The notes: generated by a model from the letters alone, not told the origin. Counted from the stretch's first letter, positions 18,724 to 26,577 are shown. The stretch: 64,000 nucleotides of DNA from Actinospica sp035493475 (GCA_035493475.1 DATJIF010000106.1:1-64000); one strand, 5' to 3'. Program-made: numbers and translations.

Positions 18724-19344
18724 CTACTCGGCTCCGTCAGCGCGTTGCGACGAGGTTAGGTGATCGCCTTCCCCCGGTGCAAGGACATTTTTGCGCGCCG
18801 TGAACTTCAGCCGTTCGTCCACGATGACGGTGACCTGCGCGAACCCGAGCGTCTGCAGGCGGGTCACCAGCGTGCCCGGCTCGATCGGGTTGTAGACGTC
18901 GTCCGCGTGGAAGTGGTGCAGCCGCTCGCTCGGCAGGCTGTCCGAGCCGACGAGCACGCCGCCGGGCCGCAGCACCCGCAGCGCCTCGGCGAGCAGTCGG
19001 TTCTGCCCGGCGGCGGTCGGGATGTGGTGCAGCATCGTGAAGGCGCCGACGGTGTCGAAGGACGCGTCCGGGTACGTCAGGGCCGTGGCATCGCCGGTCG
19101 CCACGGTCACGTTCGTCCCCGCGAAGCGCGTCCGCAACTTCTCGGCCGCCGCGTCCTCCAACTCGACCGCCGTCAGCCGCTCGACGCGATGCCGCAGCCA
19201 CTCCGTCGTCGCGCCCGGCCCCGGGCCGAGCTCCAGCATGTCGGCGCCGAGCGGCACATCGCCCAGGAAGCCCGGCAGCAGTTCGGTCTGCACGAATTCG
19301 GCCCACTCGGGGCTGGCGCACACGCGCGCGTGTTCCTCGTTCAC
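18724..19344 (-). CDS. Class I SAM-dependent methyltransferase
   Basis: 206 residues with a standard SAM-binding fold: MLELGPGPGATTEWLR (motif I), TAVELEDAAAEKL (acidic loop), GDATALTYPDASFDTV and a LRPGGVLVGSDS strand. Methyltransf_11-like; substrate unknown. The GTG at 19344 is preferred over the frame opening at 19434. On the minus strand a TAGCGT box lies 7 nt before it, fitting a leaderless mRNA, and the longer form would overlap the divergent AraC gene. The T-box leader of aspS2 follows its stop, so any read-through would pass into that leader. Confidence 0.85.
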   Translation of the reverse strand: MNEEHARVCASPEWAEFVQTELLPGFLGDVPLGADMLELGPGPGATTEWLRHRVERLTAVELEDAAAEKLRTRFAGTNVTVATGDATALTYPDASFDTVGAFTMLHHIPTAAGQNRLLAEALRVLRPGGVLVGSDSLPSERLHHFHADDVYNPIEPGTLVTRLQTLGFAQVTVIVDERLKFTARKNVLAPGEGDHLTSSQRADGAE

Positions 19345-19351
19345 GCGCACC

Positions 19352-19391
19352 ACGCTAGGAGCCCGCCCGTGTCGGACCAAGGGCGTAGAGT
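19352..19391. promoter_or_regulatory. Back-to-back leaderless promoters
   Basis: A minus-strand -10 TAGCGT (19352-19357) lies 7 nt before the methyltransferase GTG. A plus-strand -10 TAGAGT (19386-19391) lies 8 nt before the AraC ATG. No ribosome-binding site precedes either start. No clear -35 element is visible. Confidence 0.6.
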
Positions 19392-19399
19392 GACAGGTC

Positions 19400-20149
19400 A
19401 TGTCGGGAATCGGACACGACCTGGCGGTGGCCACGTATCGGCTCCGCGACGGCGCGCGATTCGTCCGGCACGCGCACCACGATCACCAGCTGCTGTGGGC
19501 GTCGAGCGGTGTGCTGTCCGTCGAGACCGAGACGGCGGGTTGGGTGCTGCCGTCCACGCGGGCGCTATGGATCCCGGCCGGGCTGCCGCACGAGACGAGT
19601 TCGAGCTCGCCGACGGCCACGATCCGCTCGATGCACGTCCGCCGGCACGCCGCCCGCGTCGCCTGGACAGCGCCGACCCCGATCGCCGCGCGGCCGCTGC
19701 TCGCCGAGCTCATCGGCTATCTCGAAGACGAAGACCTGACCGCCGATCGCCGCCGCCGGGCCGAGGGCGTGCTGCTCGACCTGATCGAACCGGCTCCGAC
19801 GGCGGCCATCGAACCGCGCATGCCGAAATCCGCCGCCGCACTGCGTGTAGCTGAGGGGATCGTGCGCGATCCGGCCGATCGACGCTCGCTGGAGGAGTGG
19901 GGCCGCGCGGTCGGAGCGAGCGGCCGCACGCTGGCCCGGGCGTTCGCGGCGGAGACTGGCGTATCCTTCGGCAGGTGGCGCACGCTCGCGCGGCTACGTG
20001 CCGCGTTGCCCGCGCTGGCCGACGGAGTGGCCGTGAGCCGCGTCGCCGGACGGGTCGGGTACGAGTCGGCGAGCGCGTTCGTCGCCGCGTTCCGCCGCGA
20101 GACCGGACTGACCCCGGCCGCGTACTTCAAGGCCTGCGCAGAGGACTGA
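19400..20149 (+). CDS. AraC family regulator with N-terminal cupin domain
   Basis: 249 residues. The N-terminal AraC-type cupin sensor has a double His cluster (RHAHHDHQLLWASSG). The C-terminal double HTH starts about residue 150 (SLEEWGRAVGASGRTLARAFAAETG, then VSRVAGRVGYESASAFVAAFRRETG). The motif and length match the group that represses or activates adjacent metabolic or efflux genes. It is followed after 1 bp by the gluconokinase gene, so the two are co-transcribed; regulation of gluconate use is possible but unproven. Confidence 0.9.
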   Translation: MSGIGHDLAVATYRLRDGARFVRHAHHDHQLLWASSGVLSVETETAGWVLPSTRALWIPAGLPHETSSSSPTATIRSMHVRRHAARVAWTAPTPIAARPLLAELIGYLEDEDLTADRRRRAEGVLLDLIEPAPTAAIEPRMPKSAAALRVAEGIVRDPADRRSLEEWGRAVGASGRTLARAFAAETGVSFGRWRTLARLRAALPALADGVAVSRVAGRVGYESASAFVAAFRRETGLTPAAYFKACAED

Positions 20150-20150
20150 C

Positions 20151-20666
20151 GTGTCGATATCCGTGCCCGTGCTCATCGTGTGCGGCGTCTCCGGCAGCGG
20201 CAAGACGACCATCGGCACGCTGCTCGCGAAGCGGCTCGGCTGGGCGTACGCCGAGGCCGACGCGTTCCACTCGGCCGCGAACGTCGCCAAGATGGCCGCC
20301 GGGCATCCCCTCGACGACGCCGACCGCGCCCCGTGGCTCGCGGCCATCGGCGGGTTCATCGACGAGACCACGGCCGCCGGACGCCCCGCTGTCGTCACCT
20401 GCTCCGCGCTCAAGCGTACGTACCGGGATCAGCTGCGCGTCGGGCGGCCGAACGTGCGCTTCGTGTTCCTCGATGTGCCCTTCGACGTGGCCAGGGATCG
20501 GCTCAGCGGGCGTGAAGGCCACTTCTTCCCGGCCGAACTGCTGGCGAGTCAGTACCGCGACCTCGAGGCGCCCGACCCGGACGAGCACGTGCTCGACGTG
20601 CCGATCTCCGCGGACGCGACCCCGGACGAGAACGTCAGCCGGATCACCGCGCTGCTCGCCGGCTGA
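20151..20666 (+). CDS. gntK: Gluconokinase
   Basis: 171 residues. Phosphorylates D-gluconate to 6-phosphogluconate for the pentose phosphate pathway. The Walker A motif is CGVSGSGKTTIG; the family-specific segments AEADAFHSAANVAKMAAGHPLDDADRAPWL and VVTCSALKRTYRDQLR are present. Length is normal for the P-loop (GntK/IdnK) type. The GTG start at 20151 lies 1 bp after the AraC stop, so translation is coupled. No gluconate permease or dehydrogenase is nearby. Confidence 0.93.
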   Translation: MSISVPVLIVCGVSGSGKTTIGTLLAKRLGWAYAEADAFHSAANVAKMAAGHPLDDADRAPWLAAIGGFIDETTAAGRPAVVTCSALKRTYRDQLRVGRPNVRFVFLDVPFDVARDRLSGREGHFFPAELLASQYRDLEAPDPDEHVLDVPISADATPDENVSRITALLAG

Positions 20667-20677
20667 ATCCCGCACCC

Positions 20678-20706
20678 TTGACACCCCACGGCGCTGATCC
20701 TAGAGT
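20678..20706 (+). promoter_or_regulatory. Strong promoter of the chitinase gene
   Basis: Consensus -35 TTGACA (20678-20683), a 17-bp spacer, and -10 TAGAGT (20701-20706). Transcription should start near 20713, giving a leader of about 45 nt with an AAGGAG site at 20748-20753. Confidence 0.8.
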
Positions 20707-20718
20707 CCCGGGCACACG

Positions 20719-20735
20719 TAAGGAAACCTTCCTTA
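20719..20735 (+). promoter_or_regulatory. Operator-like inverted repeat after the chitinase transcription start
   Basis: Perfect inverted repeat TAAGGAA-ACC-TTCCTTA, 17 bp, lying about +6 to +22 from the predicted start site. A repressor bound here would block early elongation. It does not match the DasR or TGGTCTAGACCA-type chitinase operators known from Streptomyces, nor the IdeR box. Confidence 0.65.
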
Positions 20736-20758
20736 TCCTTTGCTGCACAAGGAGTTCC

Positions 20759-21820
20759 GTGAACCGACTCCGCACCGCCGGTACGGTGCTGGCCGCGGCC
20801 GTGCTCGCGGCCACCGGTCCCGCCGTCGCCTCCGCCGCCGCCTCGGCGCACCATCCGGGCGGACCAGGCGGGCAGCCGCGCCCGCTGCCCGCGCACATCT
20901 TCGCCCCCTACTTCGAGGGCTACTCCACCGACGACCCGGCCGTGCTCTCGGCCGAGTCCGGCGACAAGTACCTGACGCTCGCGTTCATCCAGACGCCCGC
21001 CGCCGGGTCCTGCGACCTCGACTGGAACGGCAACGCCGCCACGCCGATCGCGTACTCGACGTACGGCAAGTCCATCGCCGAGATCCGCGCCCGCGGCGGC
21101 GACGTCATCCCCTCGTTCGGCGGCTACTCGGCCGACCACGCGGGGGAGGAGATCGCCGACAGCTGCACCGACGTCGCGAAGATCGCCGCCGACTACGAGC
21201 AGGTCATCACCACCTACAACGTGAGCCGCCTCGACTTCGACGTCGAGGACTACTCGCAGACGAACGCCGCCGGAATCGACCGGCGCAACAAGGCGATCGC
21301 GCTGGTCGAGCAGTGGGCCGCGTGCCACCACCGGACGATCCAGTTCGTCTACACCATCGGGACCAACATGAACGGCCTCGACGTCCCGGACGGCGAGAGC
21401 GTGCTCACCAACGCCGTGGCCAACCATGCGCGCATCGACATCATCAACATCATGACGTTCGACTACTATGACGGCCAGCCGCACGAGATGGGCAAGGACA
21501 CCGTCACCGCGGCCACGGCCGTGATCGACCAGCTCAAGACGATCTACCCGCACAAGACCACCGAGCAGCTGTGGCACATGCTCGGCATCACCGAGATGGT
21601 CGGCATCGACGACTACGGCCCGCCGGAGGTCTTCTACCCGGCGGACGCGGCGTACGTGGAGAACTGGGCGGCCAAGACCGGCATCGCCGAACTCTCCTTC
21701 TGGGCACTCGAGCGGGACAACGGCGGCTGCGTCGGCACCGCGGGCAGCGACACCTGCTCCGGCGTGGCACAGTCCACCTGGCAGTTCAGCCACACGTTCG
21801 AGCCCTTCAACCGGCGCTGA
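20759..21820 (+). CDS. Secreted GH18 chitinase-like glycosidase
   Basis: 353 residues. An N-terminal signal peptide (VNRLRTAGTVLAAAVLAATGPAVASA, split by Ala-rich core) is cleaved near ASAAASA. The GH18 barrel follows, with the catalytic DxDxE in SRLDFDVEDY and the downstream NIMTFDYYDG motif containing the Tyr of the active site. It resembles the bacterial chitinases with no separate binding module. Predicted to hydrolyse beta-1,4-GlcNAc polymers outside the cell. The GTG at 20759 with AAGGAG 5 nt upstream is chosen since it begins the signal peptide. Regulated by the promoter/operator just upstream. Confidence 0.9.
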   Translation: MNRLRTAGTVLAAAVLAATGPAVASAAASAHHPGGPGGQPRPLPAHIFAPYFEGYSTDDPAVLSAESGDKYLTLAFIQTPAAGSCDLDWNGNAATPIAYSTYGKSIAEIRARGGDVIPSFGGYSADHAGEEIADSCTDVAKIAADYEQVITTYNVSRLDFDVEDYSQTNAAGIDRRNKAIALVEQWAACHHRTIQFVYTIGTNMNGLDVPDGESVLTNAVANHARIDIINIMTFDYYDGQPHEMGKDTVTAATAVIDQLKTIYPHKTTEQLWHMLGITEMVGIDDYGPPEVFYPADAAYVENWAAKTGIAELSFWALERDNGGCVGTAGSDTCSGVAQSTWQFSHTFEPFNRR

Positions 21821-21847
21821 CGCGGCTCGCCGCCGAGCCCCGCAACC

Positions 21848-21869
21848 GACGGCAGCGCGACCTGCCGTC
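21848..21869. terminator. Terminator-like hairpin between convergent genes
   Basis: Inverted repeat GACGGCAG-CGCGAC-CTGCCGTC between the chitinase and PAP2 genes, touching the PAP2 stop codon. There is no U-run, as common in GC-rich actinobacteria. Confidence 0.55.
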
Positions 21870-22549
21870 TACGCGCTCCCGGTCTGGTCGTCCGTCCCGT
21901 GACTGACCAGGCCGGGAGCGTGCCGTTCGGCCTCCGGAGCCCCGGTCGAGCCGAGCAGCTTCAGTTCCAGCCAGAGCAGCGGCGTACGCGCCGGCCGCCA
22001 GCCGCCGAGCACGATCAGGCTGCTGAGGAGCAGCGCGGCCACCACGTCGTGCGGGTAGTGCTGGCCGAGGTAGACCCGGGAGAAGCCCTCCAGCAGCGCC
22101 AGTGCCGTGCCGATCGCGCCGAGCCGCCGATCGATCAGCCACAGCCCCGCCGCGAAGGCCGCCGCGACGATCGTGTGGTCCGAGGGGAACGAATAGTCGG
22201 CCGGCCCGGGGCACGCCTGGACCGTCGCCACGTGCGGCAGCGCGAGACAGGGCCGCGTCTCCTGGAAGACCTGCTTGAGCGCCAGGCCGCAGGCGATGCT
22301 GATCCCGCCGCCGATCAGCGTCCACAGCGCGGCCGCCAACCGCACCCGCTCGTTGCGCCGCCACGCCAGCAGGCCCGACCCGACGACGAGGCCCGCCAGC
22401 AGCACGATCAGCGCCACCGTCAGCAGGTCCATCGTCCCGACCAGCCAGTGCGTGTGCTGCGCGAAGCCGGTGACGTCGCGGTACCAGCCGTCGTCGACGG
22501 AGGTCACGTTGTTCGTGGTGCCCGTGTGGTTCGCAGTCATCTCGCTCAT
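21869..22549 (-). CDS. PAP2 family phosphatase, BcrC-like undecaprenyl-diphosphatase
   Basis: 226 residues, about six membrane helices. All three phosphatase motifs are intact: K-x6-RP (KQVFQETRP), the PSDH variant of PSGH (YSFPSDHT) and SR-x5-H-x3-D (SRVYLGQHYPHD). The FPSDH form and the GQHYPHD ending are typical of the BcrC branch, which dephosphorylates undecaprenyl diphosphate on the outer face of the membrane. That activity is the likely one here; other lipid phosphates are possible. The start lies 5 bp after the DedA stop, so the two form an operon. It probably shares the CTAC-N6-GTAG operator ahead of dedA. Confidence 0.85.
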   Translation of the reverse strand: MSEMTANHTGTTNNVTSVDDGWYRDVTGFAQHTHWLVGTMDLLTVALIVLLAGLVVGSGLLAWRRNERVRLAAALWTLIGGGISIACGLALKQVFQETRPCLALPHVATVQACPGPADYSFPSDHTIVAAAFAAGLWLIDRRLGAIGTALALLEGFSRVYLGQHYPHDVVAALLLSSLIVLGGWRPARTPLLWLELKLLGSTGAPEAERHAPGLVSHGTDDQTGSA

Positions 22550-22554
22550 CGCCC

Positions 22555-23229
22555 TCAGCCCTTGCTCTGCTCGTCCGCCTGGCTAACGCCGCCTGCTCCG
22601 TTCCGGTGAGAGCGCCGTATCTCGAGCGCGAGCGGGATCAGCGACACGACGACGATCAGGGCGATGATCGGCAGCAGGTACTTGTCGATGTTCGGGATGC
22701 TGGAGCCGAGCGCGTATCCGGCGAGCGTCACGCCGATCGACCAGACCAGGCCGCCCGCCGTCTGCCAGATGACGAAGGTGCGCGTCGGCACCTCGAGGAT
22801 TCCGGCCAGCGGATTGAGCACCGTGCGCACGACGGGGATGAAGCGGGCGAGCACGATCGCCTTGCCCTGCCCGTAACGCTCCAGGATCTCCTCCGCCCGG
22901 TCCACGCCGCGCTGGAGGTGCTTGTTGCCGCTGCGCGCGAGCAGCGCCCGCCCGCCGCGCTTGCCGAGCCAGTAGCCCATCTGCGCCCCGAGCAGCGCGC
23001 CCGCGACCGCGGCGGGCAGCACGGCACCGAGCTTGAGGTGCACGCTGCCGCTGGCCGACGTCGTGCACAGCAGCCCGGCTGTGAACAGCAGCGAGTCGCC
23101 CGGCAGGAAGAACCCGATCAGCAGCCCCGTCTCCGCGAACAGGACGAGGAAGACGCCGAACGCGCCCAGGCTGGAGAGGTAGCCGTTCGCGCTGAGCGGA
23201 TTGAACGCCAGGACGTGCATCACGTGCAT
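22555..23229 (-). CDS. DedA family membrane protein
   Basis: 224 residues with about five membrane segments. Family motifs: ETGLLIGFFLPGDSLLFTAG (acidic re-entrant helix) and ARFIPVVRTVLNPLAG (conserved Arg motif). DedA proteins include undecaprenyl-phosphate translocases (UptA type), which flip the carrier lipid back to the cytoplasmic face. Next to a BcrC-like phosphatase in one operon, that role is an attractive inference. Two CTAC-N6-GTAG operators lie 34-68 bp upstream of the start. Confidence 0.88.
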   Translation of the reverse strand: MHVMHVLAFNPLSANGYLSSLGAFGVFLVLFAETGLLIGFFLPGDSLLFTAGLLCTTSASGSVHLKLGAVLPAAVAGALLGAQMGYWLGKRGGRALLARSGNKHLQRGVDRAEEILERYGQGKAIVLARFIPVVRTVLNPLAGILEVPTRTFVIWQTAGGLVWSIGVTLAGYALGSSIPNIDKYLLPIIALIVVVSLIPLALEIRRSHRNGAGGVSQADEQSKG

Positions 23230-23262
23230 GGGCCGGGGCCTCCGGGTTCGCCGAGATCAAAA

Positions 23263-23297
23263 TCTACACTGCTGTAAAACTTCTACAGCAGTGTAGA
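23263..23297. promoter_or_regulatory. Paired BlaI-type operators ahead of dedA
   Basis: A perfect 14-bp inverted repeat (TCTACACTGCTGTA and TACAGCAGTGTAGA) with a 7-bp spacer. Each arm is itself an operator half-pair: CTAC-N6-GTA at 23264-23276 and CTAC-N6-GTAG at 23283-23296. The same CTAC-N6-GTAG occurs in front of blaI at 25016-25029. Confidence 0.75.
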
Positions 23298-23396
23298 GGA
23301 TCGTGGCAACACGGGGGCCCGATCGCGCCGCGACGCGCATGTGCGAATTCTGTGAATCTGCCGAACGGGGGCTGGCGCAGCTTCGGCCGGGCTCGC

Positions 23397-24446
23397 TCAG
23401 CCGCTCAGGCCGCGGTCCACCGTCGCGTGCGCGAAGGAGAGCAGGTCCTGCAGATGGTCGGCCGCCACCAGCGCACAGACCGCGACGGCCCCCAGGAACA
23501 GCAGGCTCGCCGCCAGCGTCGGCAGGGCCCGGCGCGGCGTCGGCGCCTCCGCCAGCAGTGCCGCCACGCGCCGCGGCACCGGTCCGGCGCCGCCGAGCCG
23601 GTCATCGCGTCCGGCCATCCAGGAGAAGGCGATCCGGGCCATCCGCTGGCCGCTCATCCGCGCACAGCTCTCGGACGACCCGACCACGCCGAGCGCGCCG
23701 GACAACGCGTGCCCGGCCCCGGCCTTCGTCGCCTTGGCCGCGATCGCCGCGCTCGCGATGGCCCGCGCGACGAGCCGCCGATCCCCGACGGTGAGCGCCG
23801 CCGACTCGTCCGCCCACCGCTCGACCGAGTACTCGACCGCCGAGGCGAGCGGCCGCACCAGCGGATTCGCCGCCGCCGCGAGCCGGGCCACGGCCGTGAA
23901 CCAGTGGTGCCGCCCGGTCAGGTGCGCACGCTCGTGCGCGAGCAGCGCCGCCTGCCCGCGATCGTCGAGCGCATCGAGCATCCCCTCCGACACGACGATC
24001 CGCCCCGGCTGTCCAGGCCAGCCCGGCACCGCGTACGCGTCGGCCGCCAGATCTCCGGTCACGACCAGCTCATCGCCCCCCGGCAGCGAGCGCGCATGCC
24101 GCCAGGCGTCCGCCAACGCCCGCCCACGACGTACCGCGAACGCCACCGCCCCGAGCAGCGCCGCACCCAGCACGACCGCCGCCGCCAACGACGTCCACCC
24201 GCCCGGCAGCCCGGCCCCCGCGACGATCGACGAGGACCAGTGCCCGAGCCGCGCCAGCCACGCCATGCGCACCAGCGGCGAGAGCACGAGCAGCCCGAGC
24301 GCGCCGCAACTCGTCCCCGCGAGCAGCAGTGCGCCGCCGGCCATCAGCCACGTGGCCAGCATCGGCTCCACCCGCGTGCTCACGGCCCGGGCCAGCGGCC
24401 CGGCGGCGAGCGGGAAGAGCAGCGAGAGCAGAATCAGGACACGCAT
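23397..24446 (-). CDS. M56 family metallopeptidase (BlaR1/MecR1-like, no sensor domain)
   Basis: 349 residues. Membrane protease with hydrophobic segments near residues 1-25, 30-60, 70-105 and 320-340. The zinc motif HExxH reads AHERAHLTGRHHW (about residues 172-176) on a cytoplasmic-type loop, followed by the distal Glu region (ADESAALTVGD). The penicillin-binding sensor of BlaR1 is absent, as in many actinobacterial homologues. It follows blaI by 4 bp and probably inactivates the BlaI-like repressor after a cell-envelope signal. The start is ATG 24446; the longer frame upstream is the shadow of blaI. Confidence 0.88.
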   Translation of the reverse strand: MRVLILLSLLFPLAAGPLARAVSTRVEPMLATWLMAGGALLLAGTSCGALGLLVLSPLVRMAWLARLGHWSSSIVAGAGLPGGWTSLAAAVVLGAALLGAVAFAVRRGRALADAWRHARSLPGGDELVVTGDLAADAYAVPGWPGQPGRIVVSEGMLDALDDRGQAALLAHERAHLTGRHHWFTAVARLAAAANPLVRPLASAVEYSVERWADESAALTVGDRRLVARAIASAAIAAKATKAGAGHALSGALGVVGSSESCARMSGQRMARIAFSWMAGRDDRLGGAGPVPRRVAALLAEAPTPRRALPTLAASLLFLGAVAVCALVAADHLQDLLSFAHATVDRGLSG

Positions 24447-24450
24447 CCGG

Positions 24451-24975
24451 TCACCGCCGCCCGCGGCCCGTCTCCCCGTGACCGAGGCCGTGATGTCCCG
24501 TGCGCTGCCGGTCGGTTCCGTCGTGCCCCTCGTCCTCCGCGCCGCCGAGCAGCGACCGCAGAAGTTCCTCGTCCCGCTCCGAGAGGTCCGCCACGAACCG
24601 CGACAGCACCGCCTCCCGATCCGCCGACCGATCCAGCAACTGCGACAACCGCCGCGCCGCCAGCCCGGCCTCGTCGGCCACCGGCGCGTACCGATAGGCC
24701 CGCCCATCCCGCTCCCGGGACAGCGACCCCTTCTCATGCAGCCGAGTGAGGATCGTGACCACAGTGCTGTAGGAGAGTTCCGCGCCCTTCGCGTCCGTCC
24801 GCGCCAGGACCTCCCGCACCTCGCCCGGACTCAACGCCGCCGCCGCACCCCACAGCACGCTCAGCACGGCGGACTCCAACGCGCCCGCCGCCCGCCGCCC
24901 CGCAGCGGCGGCGGCAGCCTCCGCCGCCTGCCGGCCGTCCTCGGGCACGAGTCCGCCATTTTCCTGCTGCTGCAC
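24451..24975 (-). CDS. BlaI/MecI/CopY family transcriptional repressor
   Basis: 174 residues, longer than the usual 120-130 because of an Ala-rich N-terminal lead (about 30 residues) and a His/Gly-rich tail (HDGTDRQRTGHHGLGHGE). The winged HTH is clear: LESAVLSVLWGA, LSPGEVREVLA, LSYSTVVTILTRLHEKGSLSRERDGRAYRY. Dimerisation helices follow. The GTG at 24975 has a GGAGG site 5 nt upstream. Divergent from the vWA gene. A CTAC-N6-GTAG operator 41 bp upstream implies autoregulation, and the same box precedes dedA. The His-rich tail could bind metal. Confidence 0.9.
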   Translation of the reverse strand: MQQQENGGLVPEDGRQAAEAAAAAAGRRAAGALESAVLSVLWGAAAALSPGEVREVLARTDAKGAELSYSTVVTILTRLHEKGSLSRERDGRAYRYAPVADEAGLAARRLSQLLDRSADREAVLSRFVADLSERDEELLRSLLGGAEDEGHDGTDRQRTGHHGLGHGETGRGRR

Positions 24976-25015
24976 GCGTCCTCCCGCCTGAGGTGCCACC
25001 GGTACCGTCGAAGTG

Positions 25016-25029
25016 CTACGGGCTTGTAG
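25016..25029. promoter_or_regulatory. BlaI-type operator upstream of blaI
   Basis: CTACGGGCTTGTAG, an exact CTAC-N6-GTAG dyad, 40 bp before the blaI GTG. The BlaI/MecI family is known to bind TACA/TGTA-type dyads of similar size. Confidence 0.7.
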
Positions 25030-25107
25030 AAGATTCGGAATGTTCAGTCTGCCATACGCGTCAACCGCACCCCGCAACTGTCGCGCGCGGCAGAGCACAA
25101 TCGAGCC

Positions 25108-25761
25108 ATGACGAACCCTGACTACCGGCACATCATCATGATCGTCGACCGCTCCGGCTCCATGCACGCCTGTAAAGAGGCGACCGAGGAGGGCATCAAC
25201 GGACTGTTCGCGGGCCAGGCCAAGGACACCGGGGACGGCGGCTGGGGCACGGCCTCGCTGTACCAGTTCGACACCGAGCACGACGTCGTCTTCGCCCAGG
25301 TGCCGCTCGCCGAGGTCCCGGCCTACCGCCTCGTACCGCGTGGCGGCACGGCGCTGCTCGACGCCATCGGCTTCGCGTTCGCGCGGGAGGGCGAGTGGCT
25401 CGCGTCGCTCGAGGAGCACCAGCGCCCCGACACGGTCATCGCCGTGATAGCCACCGACGGCATGGAGAACTCGTCGCGGGAGTTCAACCGGCCGCAGATC
25501 CAGGAGATCATCACGCATCAGCAGGACGTCTACAACTGGCGACTGCTCTTCATCGGCGCCAACATGGACGCGGTCAAGGTCGCCACCAGCTACGGCATCC
25601 CCGCCCAGCAGGCCATGACCTACCGCGCCTCGCCCGCCGGCGCCGCCAGCTCCCTGGACTCCGTGCACAGCGCGCTCACCCGCGGCCGCGCCGGCCAGGG
25701 CTACGGCTTCACCCCCGCCGAACGCGCCGCCGCCCTCTCCGACGGCGACGAGTCCGCCTGA
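25108..25761 (+). CDS. von Willebrand factor type A domain protein
   Basis: 217 residues, a single vWA domain. The MIDAS metal site is complete in outline: DRSGSM (residues 13-18), the Thr in the GGTALLDAIG turn, and TDGMENSS. The protein is soluble with no signal peptide. Stand-alone vWA proteins of this type (TerY-like in outline) usually act as Mg-dependent protein-binding scaffolds. No tellurite or MoxR genes are adjacent. A CACAAT box 6 nt before the ATG fits a leaderless mRNA. Divergent from blaI. Confidence 0.85.
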   Translation: MTNPDYRHIIMIVDRSGSMHACKEATEEGINGLFAGQAKDTGDGGWGTASLYQFDTEHDVVFAQVPLAEVPAYRLVPRGGTALLDAIGFAFAREGEWLASLEEHQRPDTVIAVIATDGMENSSREFNRPQIQEIITHQQDVYNWRLLFIGANMDAVKVATSYGIPAQQAMTYRASPAGAASSLDSVHSALTRGRAGQGYGFTPAERAAALSDGDESA

Positions 25762-25778
25762 CGCCCCCGCGACTCGAC

Positions 25779-25893
25779 AGTTCATCAGTCCGCTGGCGGG
25801 CGTTTCTTCGGTCCGATGATGGGCGGTTCATGAGTCCGATGATTGGCGATTCGTCAGTCCGATGACGGGCGTTTCGTCAGTCCGATGGCGGGC
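25779..25893. repeat. Five tandem 23-bp repeats running into the TetR stop codon
   Basis: Units at 25779, 25802, 25825, 25848 and 25871, each 23 bp, sharing the core CAGTCCGATGACGGGC with a few substitutions. The last unit contains the stop and final codons (RPPSD, stop) of the minus-strand TetR gene, so the array looks like amplification of that gene's 3' end into the convergent intergenic space. Confidence 0.85.
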
Positions 25894-26557
25894 GTTCGGC
25901 GAGCCAGTGTTCGCGGCCGACGGTGACGATGCGCAGCTGGGTCAGCGCCTCGGCGATGATGCGCTGCTCGACGGCGGGGTCGTCGAGGCCCGCGTCGAGC
26001 AGGTCGGCCGCCGTCAGCATGATCACGTTGACGTAGAGGCGGCCGAGCACCCGCATCTCCGCGTCGTCCCAGCCCGTTGAGCCGGGCTGGAGCCGCAGGT
26101 CCTCGACGAGTTCGTCGATGTATGTGTCGAGCTGGGCGGCGATGGCCTCGCGCACCGCGGCCACGCCGCCGTGCCGCTCGCGCGCGATGAAGCGGAAGTG
26201 CGGCATGTCCGCGCGCACGTGCTCGGCCACGATGTCGACCGTGCGCCGCATTATGTCCTCGGTCTCGGCCTCCGGCGTGCGGATGTCCCGGATCAGCTCG
26301 TGCATGCAGCCGAGCGACTCCTCGACCAGCGCCACGCCGAGCTCGCCGAGGTCCGCGAAGTGCCGGTAGAAGGCCGCCGGGGCGATGCCCGCCTCGCGGG
26401 TCACCTCGCGCAGACCCAGGCTGCTGAGACTCTGCTGCTCCATCAGCCGAAGCGCCGCGTCCAGCAGGGTCTGACGCGTCGCCAGTTTCTTCGCGCTGCG
26501 CACGCCCGTCGCCGTCGCGGCGGCCGGAGCAGGCTTCGTTGTCTCGCTCTCGGGCAT
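25877..26557 (-). CDS. TetR family repressor, FabR/DesT-like
   Basis: 226 residues. After a 35-residue Ala/Thr-rich lead comes the HTH: TRQTLLDAALRLMEQQSLSSLGLREVTREAGIAPAAFYRHFADLGELG. This is the sequence style of the FabR/DesT group that controls unsaturated fatty-acid genes. The ATG at 26557 is chosen because the frame upstream has no family match. Two copies of GTGAAC-N3-TGTT flank the divergent promoter region and are probable binding sites. The 3' end lies inside a five-copy tandem repeat. A role in membrane lipid homeostasis is inferred. Confidence 0.88.
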   Translation of the reverse strand: MPESETTKPAPAAATATGVRSAKKLATRQTLLDAALRLMEQQSLSSLGLREVTREAGIAPAAFYRHFADLGELGVALVEESLGCMHELIRDIRTPEAETEDIMRRTVDIVAEHVRADMPHFRFIARERHGGVAAVREAIAAQLDTYIDELVEDLRLQPGSTGWDDAEMRVLGRLYVNVIMLTAADLLDAGLDDPAVEQRIIAEALTQLRIVTVGREHWLAERPPSD

Positions 26558-26577
26558 CCTGTGACCCAACTCACTCG

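Noticed and set aside
20719..20735. Reading the chitinase dyad as an IdeR or DasR box
   Set aside because: TAAGGAA-ACC-TTCCTTA lacks the AGGTTAG/CTAACCT core of IdeR and the TGGTCTAGACCA core of DasR.
25779..25893. CRISPR or attachment-site reading of the 23-bp repeats
   Set aside because: No spacers between units, no cas or integrase gene, and the last unit is the end of a normal gene.
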